Source: Burkholderiaceae bacterium (lineage in GTDB: Bacteria; Pseudomonadota; Gammaproteobacteria; Burkholderiales; Burkholderiaceae_C). Taken from it: a DNA stretch of 64,000 bases. The notes under the pieces are model-generated. The model was not told where the DNA came from, did no database searches, and saw only the letters and a list, made by a program, of their open reading frames with translations. The position numbers and the translations under genes are program-made. Positions 36,007-43,791 of the stretch are shown here, one piece after another (the stretch's first letter is position 1; each line of letters starts with the position of its first letter). The stretch is from the NCBI GenBank assembly GCA_024235895.1, contig JACKLM010000004.1, positions 124,001 through 188,000 of the forward strand, in the 5' to 3' direction.

Positions 36007-36870
36007 ATGCCCGACGACCTGCTGCAACGCTGGGCCGACGCCTGGCGCGGCGAGCCGCACGCACTGGTGCGCGCGGGTGCAACGCTGCTGGCGTATGCGA
36101 GTGGCTACGTCGCCGGGGCCGCCAGCTTCGCGTGGCTGCTTCGACATGTCGTCGTCGTCGCCTGGCCCGATCCGGCGGGCTGGGGTCGCGAAGCACTGCG
36201 GCTGCTCGACGTCGGCGTGACCTTCGGCGCTGCGCTCGCCGCCTTCCTCGTCGCCCGGCGTGCGCTCGGCGGCACACGCGCGCCGCTGCTTCGCGTGGCG
36301 GCCAGCCGCGCGCGACGCGTCGACGCGATCGTCGCCGCGCTGCTGTGGTGGACGGCGAGCCTGGCGATCGTGCTCGCGCTCGGCGACCTCGACCGCCTCG
36401 GCGCGAGGCTGCAGTCGTACCCGGCCACGGCCTGGTCGACGCTGGCCGCGCTGGCGCTGCTGCTGGTCGGCCTGCAGGCGACGAGCGAGGAACTGGTCTT
36501 TCGCGGCTACCTGCTGCCGCGGCTGGCGGTGCGGCTGCCCAGCGTGGCGGCGGTCGGGGTCTCGGCACTGGCCTTCGCCGCCGCGCACCCGAGCCCGGGC
36601 CTGTGGGGCGGGATGCTCGTGACCTGGTTCGGCGTCGTCTTCGGCGTCGCGACCTGGCGCAGCGGGTCGGTCTGGCCGGCGATCGGGCTGCACGTCTCGC
36701 ACAACGTGCTGCAGATCCTGCTGGCGCCGGGGGTGCCGGTCGGCGCCGCCGAGTTCGCGGCCTATGCCGGCGCCGCGCTGCTTTGGCTGGGCTGGATCGA
36801 GTGGCTGCGGCGCCGGCGCGCGCGGGTGCAGCGCCTCCGGGTGACGGATCGGCCCTCGCCCATGCCCTGA
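36007..36870 (+). CDS. CPBP-family intramembrane metalloprotease
   Basis: A 287-residue membrane protein with about eight hydrophobic helices and the CPBP/Abi (Rce1-like) metal motifs: EELVFRGYLLPRL, FAAAHPSPGLWGG and GLHVSHNVLQ, supplying the conserved Glu-Glu, Arg and His residues. In bacteria these proteins cleave membrane peptides or act in immunity to bacteriocins. The substrate is unknown. ATG 36007 (MPDDLLQRW) is chosen; an upstream in-frame ATG would add a non-conserved tail. It is monocistronic. Confidence 0.87.
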   Translation: MPDDLLQRWADAWRGEPHALVRAGATLLAYASGYVAGAASFAWLLRHVVVVAWPDPAGWGREALRLLDVGVTFGAALAAFLVARRALGGTRAPLLRVAASRARRVDAIVAALLWWTASLAIVLALGDLDRLGARLQSYPATAWSTLAALALLLVGLQATSEELVFRGYLLPRLAVRLPSVAAVGVSALAFAAAHPSPGLWGGMLVTWFGVVFGVATWRSGSVWPAIGLHVSHNVLQILLAPGVPVGAAEFAAYAGAALLWLGWIEWLRRRRARVQRLRVTDRPSPMP

Positions 36871-37004
36871 GCGCGGTGCCAGTCGGCGCGCGACTGCGCG
36901 GGGTAGGCGTCGCAGCGCGCACCGCCCGTGGCGGCGTCGCCATGGGGCTGCACCACCGCCGACGCGCGCCATCGCGCACGGCGATCGCAGCCAGCCGCCT
37001 TCGC

Positions 37005-37010
37005 TATACT
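37005..37010 (+). promoter_or_regulatory. Probable -10 box for the metX leader
   Basis: TATACT matches five of six consensus bases. Initiation about seven bases downstream would start the RNA at about 37017, exactly at the first base of the riboswitch aptamer. The -35 region is poorly matched. Confidence 0.55.
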
Positions 37011-37017
37011 GCTCCGC

Positions 37018-37069
37018 AGCGCCGATTTGTTCCAGCTTGCGGGCGCTTCACAAATGCCGCTAAAGAAGG
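37018..37069 (+). ncRNA. SAM-II (SAM-alpha) riboswitch aptamer
   Basis: The conserved SAM-II elements are all present in order. P1 is GCGCC (37019-37023) with GGCGC (37042-37046). The pseudoknot ATTTGT (37025-37030) pairs with ACAAAT (37050-37055). The invariant GCTAAAG is at 37059-37065. The layout follows the known metX SAM-II class, which binds S-adenosylmethionine and turns expression off. It lies just before metX, whose product starts methionine synthesis. Confidence 0.9.
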
Positions 37070-37076
37070 ACGTGCA

Positions 37077-37109
37077 CCCGGTGCCCGCCTCGCAGCGGCG
37101 CCGGGTTTT
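37077..37109 (+). terminator. SAM-controlled terminator in the metX leader
   Basis: A nine-pair stem CCCGGTGCC (37077-37085) with GGCGCCGGG (37097-37105), one G-U pair, followed by TTTT. An alternative eight-pair helix joins 37039-37046 (GCGGGCGC) with 37081-37088 (GTGCCCGC). That helix would break both the aptamer P1 and the terminator. With SAM, P1 forms and the terminator is free to form; without SAM the antiterminator can form. Confidence 0.75.
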
Positions 37110-37115
37110 CGCTTC

Positions 37116-38279
37116 ATGGGCTCCGTCGGACCGGTCACGCCACAGCAGATGCACTTCGCCGAGCCGCTGCCGCTGCAAAGCGGCGCGCGGCTGGCGGACT
37201 ACACGCTCGTCTACGAGACCTACGGCACGCTGAACGCCGAGCGCAGCAACGTGGTGCTGGTGTGCCACGCGCTCAACGCCAGCCACCATGTCGCCGGCGT
37301 CGACGCCGCCGGGCAGACCGGCTGGTGGGACAACATGGTCGGCCCGGGCAAGCCGCTGGATACCCAGCGCTTCTTCGTCATCGGCGTCAACAACCCCGGT
37401 TCGTGCTTCGGTTCGACCGGGCCGATGAGCCCCGACCCCGCGACCGGCCAGCCCTATGGCGCCGACTTCCCCGTCATGACGGTCGAGGACTGGGTCGACG
37501 CCCAGGCGCGGCTGCTCGACCGGCTGGGCATCGCGCAGCTCGCCGCGGTCATGGGCGGCAGCCTGGGCGGCATGCAGGCGCTGGCGTGGACGCTGCGCCA
37601 CCCGCAGCGCGTGCGCCACTGCATCGCGGTGGCGACCGCGCCCAACCTGACGGCGCAGAACATCGCCTTCAACGAGGTCGCCCGGCGCGCCATCGTCACC
37701 GACCCCGACTTCCACGGCGGCCACTTCTACCGCCACGGCGTCGTGCCGGCGCGCGGGCTGCGCGTGGCGCGCATGCTGGGCCACATCACCTACCTGTCGG
37801 ACGACTCGATGGAGGCCAAGTTCGGCCGCCGGCTGCGCCACGCCGTCGGCGACGGCGCTGCTGCCTCGCCCGCGTACAGCACGCAGGCGATCGAGTTCGA
37901 GATCGAGAGCTACCTGCGCCACCAGGGCGAGAAGTTCGCCGGCTACTTCGACGCCAACACCTACCTGCTGATCACGCGCGCGCTGGACTACTTCGACCCC
38001 GCGCGCGCGCACGGCGGCGATCTGGCCGCCGCCTTCGCGCCGGCGCGCGCGGGATTCCTGCTCGTCAGCTTCACGACCGACTGGCGGTTCGCCCCTGCGC
38101 GATCGCGCGAGATCGTCAAGGCGCTGCTGGACAACCGGCACCGCGTCAGCTACGCCGAGATCGCCGCCCCGCACGGGCACGACGCCTTCCTGCTCGACGA
38201 CCCCCGATACCACGACGCGATGCGCGCGTACTTCGGCAACGTGGCGCGCGAATGCGGCGTCGTCGGGGTGGCCGCATGA
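37116..38279 (+). CDS. metX: Homoserine O-acyltransferase
   Basis: MetX acylates homoserine with acetyl- or succinyl-CoA, the first committed step to methionine. The 387-residue alpha/beta hydrolase has the nucleophile elbow MGGSLGGMQ with Ser149, a late Asp in TTDWRFAPARSRE and His in HGHDAFLLD. Betaproteobacterial members with metW are often succinyl-specific (MetXS), so the acyl donor is open. ATG 37116 comes seven bases after the leader T-tract and has no clear Shine-Dalgarno, consistent with the leader controlling expression by termination. The stop overlaps metW as ATGA. Confidence 0.95.
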   Translation: MGSVGPVTPQQMHFAEPLPLQSGARLADYTLVYETYGTLNAERSNVVLVCHALNASHHVAGVDAAGQTGWWDNMVGPGKPLDTQRFFVIGVNNPGSCFGSTGPMSPDPATGQPYGADFPVMTVEDWVDAQARLLDRLGIAQLAAVMGGSLGGMQALAWTLRHPQRVRHCIAVATAPNLTAQNIAFNEVARRAIVTDPDFHGGHFYRHGVVPARGLRVARMLGHITYLSDDSMEAKFGRRLRHAVGDGAAASPAYSTQAIEFEIESYLRHQGEKFAGYFDANTYLLITRALDYFDPARAHGGDLAAAFAPARAGFLLVSFTTDWRFAPARSREIVKALLDNRHRVSYAEIAAPHGHDAFLLDDPRYHDAMRAYFGNVARECGVVGVAA

Positions 38280-38860
38280 CCGAGCGCGCCGGGCTGGCCC
38301 ACATCGCGCAGCTCGTGCCGCCCGGCAGCCGCGTGCTCGACCTGGGCTGCGGCGACGGCGCGTTCCTCGCGCTGCTGCGCGACGAGCGCGGCTGCAGCGG
38401 GCTGGGCATCGAGATCGACGACGCGCGGCTGGCACACGGCATCCGGCGCGACGTCCAGGTGTTGCAGCTCAACCTCGAGGAGGGGCTGCAGATGTTCGAC
38501 GACGACAGCTTCGACGTCGTGCTGCAGCTCGACACGCTGCAGAACCTGCACCATACCGAGCAGCTGCTGCGCGAGACCGCGCGCGTCGGGCACCAGGCGA
38601 TCGTCAGCTTCCCCAATTTCGCCCACTGGCCGAACCGGCTGAGCGTGCTGCGCGGGCGCATGCCGGTCACGAAGGCGTTGCCCTACCAGTGGTACGACAC
38701 GCCCAACATCCGGGTCGGCACCTTCGCCGACTTCGAGGTCCTGGCCGGCCAGTGCGGGCTGCGCGTGCTCGACGCCTTCGGGTTGCACGAGGGCCGGCGC
38801 GTCGACCGCTGGCCCAACCTGCGCGCCAGCACCGCGGTGTTCCGCTTCGAGCGCGGTTGA
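38276..38860 (+). CDS. metW: Methionine biosynthesis protein MetW
   Basis: A 194-residue methyltransferase-fold protein: SRVLDLGCGDGAFLALL is the SAM-binding loop, FDVVLQLDTLQNLHHTEQLL follows, and PYQWYDTPNIRVGTFADFE is typical of MetW. MetW is found fused by operon to metX and in several bacteria stimulates MetX activity. Here the genes overlap by ATGA, so stoichiometric production is likely, and both lie under the SAM-II leader. Confidence 0.95.
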   Translation: MTERAGLAHIAQLVPPGSRVLDLGCGDGAFLALLRDERGCSGLGIEIDDARLAHGIRRDVQVLQLNLEEGLQMFDDDSFDVVLQLDTLQNLHHTEQLLRETARVGHQAIVSFPNFAHWPNRLSVLRGRMPVTKALPYQWYDTPNIRVGTFADFEVLAGQCGLRVLDAFGLHEGRRVDRWPNLRASTAVFRFERG

Positions 38861-38928
38861 CGCCAGCCCCAGCCTGGCCCGCCGGGGCCCGGCTCCTACA
38901 ATGTCGGCCCCGACCGACGGATGCCGCC

Positions 38929-39252
38929 GTGGATCTCAAGCTCCCCATCACCATCGTCGACGAACTGAGCGACGACGAAGTGCGCGCCCACGGCGTGCTC
39001 GACCTGGCCAGCGGCGAGATCGTCGACGTCGTCCACGAAGGCTGGGACGTCGCCCGCCAGGGCCTGCCGGCCGAGCGCGAGGACTACGAGTTCAGCTCCG
39101 GCATCCTGCGCAAGGGCACGCGCGAAGTCGAGTTCCGCGTCGACGTCGACCCGATCAGCGGCCGCTACTCGGTCACGCCCAGCGAGCTGTTGGAACTCAA
39201 GGGCCGCGCGGCCAAGCTCTTCACGGCGCCGCCCGACAAGTCGCGGGGTTGA
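38929..39252 (+). CDS. Small protein of unknown function
   Basis: A 107-residue acidic protein starting at GTG 38929 (DLKLPITIVDELSDDEVRAH after the initiator). It has no signal peptide or membrane segment. The pattern of alternating strands, strong third-position GC and a TACAAT hexamer at 38897-38902 support it as a real gene. Its sequence does not match a family I can name. Other frames of the same stretch are less convincing. It lies between metW and the convergent recG. Confidence 0.7.
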   Translation: MDLKLPITIVDELSDDEVRAHGVLDLASGEIVDVVHEGWDVARQGLPAEREDYEFSSGILRKGTREVEFRVDVDPISGRYSVTPSELLELKGRAAKLFTAPPDKSRG

Positions 39253-39333
39253 AGCGGGCCCTGGCTTCACGCCAGCTCTGGCGTTCGCGGGTCGAGTACG
39301 GGCGCGGGCGGCACGCCGCGTCGGGCGCCGCGG

Positions 39334-41505
39334 TCACGCCTTCAGAAACTCCGCCTTGCCGCCGAACCAGCGCGCGACCTGCGCGCGCGCCGCCTCGGGA
39401 TCCGTCGCCAGCAGCCGCGGCGCCAGCTCGCGCGCGGCCGCGAGCAGCGCATCGTCGTGCTGCAGGTCGGCGAATCGCAGCAGCGCGTCGCCGCTCTGGC
39501 GCGCGCCGAGAAACTCGCCCGGGCCGCGGATCTCGAGGTCGCGGCGCGCGATCTCGAAGCCGTCGGTCGTCTCGGCCATCGCGCGCAGCCGCGCCTTGCC
39601 GGTCTCGGACAGCGGTGGCGTGTACAGCAGCACGCAGGCGCTGGCGACCGCGCCGCGGCCGACGCGCCCGCGCAGCTGGTGCAACTGCGCGAGCCCGAAG
39701 CGCTCGGCATGCTCGACGACCATCAGGCTCGCATTCGGCACGTCGACGCCGACCTCGATCACCGTCGTGGCGACCAGCACCGTGATTCGGCCGGCGACGA
39801 AGCGCGCCATCACCGCCGCCTTGTCGGCCGCCGCCATGCGGCCGTGCAGCAGCCCGACCTCGGCGCCGCGCAGCGCCGCCGCCAGTTCGGCGTGGGTCGC
39901 GGTCGCATTCTTCAGGTCCAGCGCTTCGGACTCCTCGACCAGCGGGCAGACCCAGTAGACCTGCTTGCCCTGCGCGACCTCGTCGGCGATGCGCGCGACC
40001 ACCTGCGGCCGCCGCGCGTCGGCGAAGACCTTGGTCACGATCGGCGTGCGCCCCGGCGGCAGCGCATCGATGGTGCTGACGTCGAGGTCGGCGAAATAGC
40101 TCATCGCCAGCGTGCGCGGGATCGGTGTCGCGCTCATCATCAGCAGGTGCGGCTCGAGCGCCTGGGCGTCGAGCTTGCGCCGCAGCGCGAGCCGCTGCGC
40201 GACGCCGAAGCGGTGCTGCTCGTCGACGATCGCCAGCGCCAGGCGCGCGAAGATCACGCCCTCCTGGATCATCGCCTGCGTGCCGACGACGAGGCTCGCC
40301 GCACCCGACTCGACCGCGTCGAGCATCGCGCGCCGGCCCTTGCCGCGCCGGCTGCCGGTCAGCCAGGCCGTCGTCACGCCCAGCGGCTCGAGCCACTGCA
40401 CGAGCTTGCGGAAATGCTGCTCGGCCAGGATCTCGGTCGGCGCCATCAGCGCGCACTGCCAGCCGGCGTCGATTGCGGTCGCCGCAGCCAGCGCCGCGAC
40501 CACCGTCTTGCCGGCGCCGACATCGCCCTGCAGCAGCCGGTGCATCGGCCGCGCGCGCGCCAGGTCGGCCGCGATCTCGGCGACGACGCGCTCCTGCGCC
40601 GGCGTCAGCGCCCACGGCAACGCGCCGCGCAGGCGGTCGGCGAGCCCTCCCGCGCGCGGCGCCAGCGCCGGCGCGGCGAGCGCCGCGCGCTCCTCGCGCG
40701 CGATGCGCTGCGCGGTCTGTTGCGCCAGCAGCTCGTCGAACTTCAGCCGCTGCCACGCCGGGTGGCTGCGGTCCTCCAGCGTCGCCAGCGCCGTGCCCGG
40801 CGCCGGGTGGTGCAGCAGCTGCAGCGCGTCGCGCAGGCCCGGCAGACCCGGCGGCACGCTGCCCGGCGGCAGCAGCTCGTGCAGCGGCGCGCGCGCCAGC
40901 GCCGACGCCACCACCTTGCGCAGATAGGCCTGCGGCAGCTGCGCGCTGGTCGGGTAGACCGGCGTCAGCGCCACCGGCAGCGGGGTGTCGGCATCGACCA
41001 CGCGCACCGTGGGGTGCACCATCTCGGGCCCGAAGAAGCCGTGCCGCAGCTCGCCGCGGACGCGCAGCAGCCGCCCCGGCGCCCACTGCTTCTGCTGCGC
41101 CGGGTGGAAGTGCAGGAAGCGCAGCAGCAGCTCGCCGCCGGCGTCGGCGAGGCGGACGATCAACTGCCGGCGCGGGTGCAGCTCGATGCGCGCGTCGCGC
41201 ACCGTACCCTGCACCTGCACCGCCTCGGCCGCGTGCGCGCGCGCTTGCGCGATCGGCGTCAGTCGCGTCTCGTCCTCGTAACGCAGCGGCAGGTGCAGCG
41301 CGAGGTCGATATCGCGCAGCAGGCCGAGCTTGGCCATGGCGCGCTGCGGGCCGCTGGCGGGCTGGCGGGCGCCCTCGCGCACGGCGGGCGACGCGGGCCG
41401 GCCGGTCTTGGCGGACGCCCCCCTCGCGGGCGCCGGCGCATCGCCCTGGCCGTCGCGCGGCGGCGCCGGCGGCATGTCGGGGGCGGCGGGCGCGTCGGCG
41501 GCCAT
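39334..41505 (-). CDS. recG: ATP-dependent DNA helicase RecG
   Basis: RecG reverses stalled replication forks and migrates branched DNA. The 723-residue product has the N-terminal wedge domain (DLALHLPLRYEDETRLTPI onward). The helicase motifs follow: GDVGAGKTVVA (I), APTEILAEQHF (Ia), VDEQHRFGV (II, DEQH as in RecG), SATPIPRTL (III), TTVIEVGVDVPNA (V) and LRGRVGRG (VI). FLGARQSG and the C-terminal tail are as in other RecG. ATG 41505 is used; an Ala/Pro-rich 56-residue lead precedes MAKLGLLRDI, where conservation starts (41337). Confidence 0.95.
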   Translation of the reverse strand: MAADAPAAPDMPPAPPRDGQGDAPAPARGASAKTGRPASPAVREGARQPASGPQRAMAKLGLLRDIDLALHLPLRYEDETRLTPIAQARAHAAEAVQVQGTVRDARIELHPRRQLIVRLADAGGELLLRFLHFHPAQQKQWAPGRLLRVRGELRHGFFGPEMVHPTVRVVDADTPLPVALTPVYPTSAQLPQAYLRKVVASALARAPLHELLPPGSVPPGLPGLRDALQLLHHPAPGTALATLEDRSHPAWQRLKFDELLAQQTAQRIAREERAALAAPALAPRAGGLADRLRGALPWALTPAQERVVAEIAADLARARPMHRLLQGDVGAGKTVVAALAAATAIDAGWQCALMAPTEILAEQHFRKLVQWLEPLGVTTAWLTGSRRGKGRRAMLDAVESGAASLVVGTQAMIQEGVIFARLALAIVDEQHRFGVAQRLALRRKLDAQALEPHLLMMSATPIPRTLAMSYFADLDVSTIDALPPGRTPIVTKVFADARRPQVVARIADEVAQGKQVYWVCPLVEESEALDLKNATATHAELAAALRGAEVGLLHGRMAAADKAAVMARFVAGRITVLVATTVIEVGVDVPNASLMVVEHAERFGLAQLHQLRGRVGRGAVASACVLLYTPPLSETGKARLRAMAETTDGFEIARRDLEIRGPGEFLGARQSGDALLRFADLQHDDALLAAARELAPRLLATDPEAARAQVARWFGGKAEFLKA

Positions 41506-41619
41506 GGAACCATTGTGCCCACGGCCGGGTCGGTCACAGCCGGCGCCGGGCCCGCGTGACACGCGCCGGCTGCCTCACACTTCGTCCGGCCGACGGTCCG
41601 CCCGCGGCCACTACACGCC

Positions 41620-42684
41620 ATGCCCGAGTTCACCGTCGCCGACTTCGACTTCGACCTGCCGCCCGCGCTGATCGCGCAGCACCCCGCGCCCGAGCGCAGC
41701 GGCGCGCGGCTGCTCGACGGCACCGGGGCGCTGCCGGTGGACCGCATCTTCCGCGATCTGCCGTCGCTGCTCGCGCCCGGCGACCTGATCGTCTTCAACG
41801 ACACCCGCGTCATCAAGGCGCGGCTGCTCGGTGTCAAGCCGACCGGCGGCGCGGTCGAGGCGCTGGTCGAGCGCATCCTGCCCGGCGCCGAGCAAGGGGT
41901 CTTCGAGGTCTGGGCGCACCTGCGCGCGAGCAAGTCGCCCAAGGCGGGCAGCCGGGTCCGCTTCGCCGACGCCTTCGACGCCGAGGTGCTGGGCCGCGCC
42001 GGGCCGGAGGACGCGCTGTTCCACCTGCGCCTGCCGGCCGACCCGCTGGCGCTGCTGGCGCGCCACGGCCATGTGCCGCTGCCGCCCTATATCACGCACG
42101 CCGACGCGCCCGAGGACGAGGCGCGCTACCAGACCGTCTTCGCGGCCCGCCCGGGCGCGGTCGCGGCGCCGACGGCGTCGCTGCACTTCGACGATGCGGT
42201 GCTGGCGGCGCTGGCCGCGCGCGGCGTGCGCAGCACCCATGTGACGCTGCACGTCGGCGCCGGCACCTTCCAGCCGGTGCGCAGCGAGCGGCTCGACGAG
42301 CACCGCATGCACCGCGAGTGGTACGAGGTCGGCGCCGACGCGGTGGCAGCGATCGAGGCTGCGCGCGCCGCCGGCGGACGCGTCGTCGCCGCCGGCACCA
42401 CCTCGCTGCGCGCGCTGGAGTCGGCCGCGATCGCATCCGGGCCCGGTGACGCCCTGCAGCCGACGCGCGGCGAGACCGACCTGTTCATCCGGCCGGGGTT
42501 CGCCTTCCGCGTCGTCGACCGGTTGATCACCAACTTCCACCTGCCCCGCAGTACGCTGCTGATGCTGGTCAGCGCGTTCGCCGGCCACGCGCAGGTGATG
42601 GCCCTGTACCGGCACGCGGTCGAGAGCCGCTACCGATTCTTCAGCTACGGCGACGCGATGCTGCTGGCGCGCGCGCCGCGTTGA
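41620..42684 (+). CDS. queA: S-adenosylmethionine:tRNA ribosyltransferase-isomerase
   Basis: QueA transfers the ribose of SAM to preQ1 in tRNA to give epoxyqueuosine. The 354-residue product has the expected blocks: FDFDLPPALIAQHP, FNDTRVIKARLLG, HVGAGTFQPV and the C-terminal FFSYGDAMLL. It stands apart from tgt (48571), the preceding enzyme of the pathway. It diverges from recG with about 115 bases between starts. Confidence 0.95.
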   Translation: MPEFTVADFDFDLPPALIAQHPAPERSGARLLDGTGALPVDRIFRDLPSLLAPGDLIVFNDTRVIKARLLGVKPTGGAVEALVERILPGAEQGVFEVWAHLRASKSPKAGSRVRFADAFDAEVLGRAGPEDALFHLRLPADPLALLARHGHVPLPPYITHADAPEDEARYQTVFAARPGAVAAPTASLHFDDAVLAALAARGVRSTHVTLHVGAGTFQPVRSERLDEHRMHREWYEVGADAVAAIEAARAAGGRVVAAGTTSLRALESAAIASGPGDALQPTRGETDLFIRPGFAFRVVDRLITNFHLPRSTLLMLVSAFAGHAQVMALYRHAVESRYRFFSYGDAMLLARAPR

Positions 42685-42709
42685 CCACGACGTCGGCGCG
42701 AGCGGCTGT

Positions 42710-43786
42710 TCAGGCGCGCAGTGCGACCATGTGGTTGTCCAGCGCCATCGGCGCCGGCCAGGGCAGCATCGCGGCCGGCTCGGTCGGGTGCCAGCGCGCC
42801 AGCCCGCGTGCGGCGGCGATCAGCACGCCTTCGCCGGTGGCCAGCGCGTAGGCGCGCTGCAGCTGCGCGACCTCGGTCAGCCGCTGAGGTGCGGCAGGGT
42901 GCCACCACCACGCCGTGTCGCGCCTGGCGTTGGAGATCACGAAGCCTCCGCCAGGAACGCCGGTGACGTCGCCGGCATAGCCGTCGCCACCCGGCACCGC
43001 GTTCAGGGTCCGCCCGTCCCAGACCGCCAGCGCCGGCGCCGCGGCCTTGTCCTCGGCGCGGTCGTGCTCGGCCTGCAGCGCGATGCCCAGCAGCCCCGTA
43101 TCGTCCCACGCCAGGTGGCGCACCGAAAGCCGGGGGTCGGCCAGCCGCCACTGGCCGAGCGGCTCGCCGCTCAAACCGTGCACGCGCACCAGCGAGGCGT
43201 CCATGCGGTCGAGCTGAACCTTGCGGTCGTCGCGGTCGCGCCACAGCCCGCCGTTGGCGACGACGAGGTGGCCCTCGGGGTCGGGCAGCAGCTGGTGCGG
43301 CTCGACGCCACCGCTCGCCCAGTCGTCGATCTTCCTCAGCGTGCGCGCGTCGCGCACGCCGATGCGGCCGCGGCCGCTGGTGGTGTCGGATTCGGTGGTG
43401 TACAGCCGCTGGCCGTCGGCACTGGCGACGACGTGACCCCCGAATCGGCGCGGCAACGTCTCGTCGGCGATGTCCAGCCGCTCGGTCACGCGACCTTGCG
43501 CGTCCATGCGAAGCAGCCAGCGGCCCGGGCGCAGCGCGACTGCGAGCATCCCGCCGCCGGCTTCGGCGAGCATGCCGTGTGGCCGCGTCGGCACGACCGT
43601 GTCGCCGGCCAGGCGCAGCCGGCGCGCCGCCCAGTCGACTTCGAGGAGACCGACGCGGTAGGGGCTGTCCTTGTCGGTGCCGCGCCAGGCGATGCCCAGG
43701 CTCGATCGCAATGGGGCGGCTCGGATCGGCAAACCGGTGGCGCAGGCCGCGCCAGCGAGAATGCAGAGCAGATGTCTACGGTCCAT
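42710..43786 (-). CDS. DUF1513 periplasmic protein
   Basis: A 358-residue exported protein with a signal peptide (RRHLLCILAGAACATGLP) and a beta-propeller-like series of repeats (RPHGMLAE, GGHVVASADGQRLYTTES, EPHQLLPDPEGHLVVANGG). It matches the DUF1513 family, which is found in iron- or copper-linked loci of proteobacteria, often with imelysins. It starts five bases after the stop of the siderophore receptor, so it belongs to that operon. No molecular function is established. Confidence 0.88.
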   Translation of the reverse strand: MDRRHLLCILAGAACATGLPIRAAPLRSSLGIAWRGTDKDSPYRVGLLEVDWAARRLRLAGDTVVPTRPHGMLAEAGGGMLAVALRPGRWLLRMDAQGRVTERLDIADETLPRRFGGHVVASADGQRLYTTESDTTSGRGRIGVRDARTLRKIDDWASGGVEPHQLLPDPEGHLVVANGGLWRDRDDRKVQLDRMDASLVRVHGLSGEPLGQWRLADPRLSVRHLAWDDTGLLGIALQAEHDRAEDKAAAPALAVWDGRTLNAVPGGDGYAGDVTGVPGGGFVISNARRDTAWWWHPAAPQRLTEVAQLQRAYALATGEGVLIAAARGLARWHPTEPAAMLPWPAPMALDNHMVALRA

Positions 43787-43791
43787 GGCGA

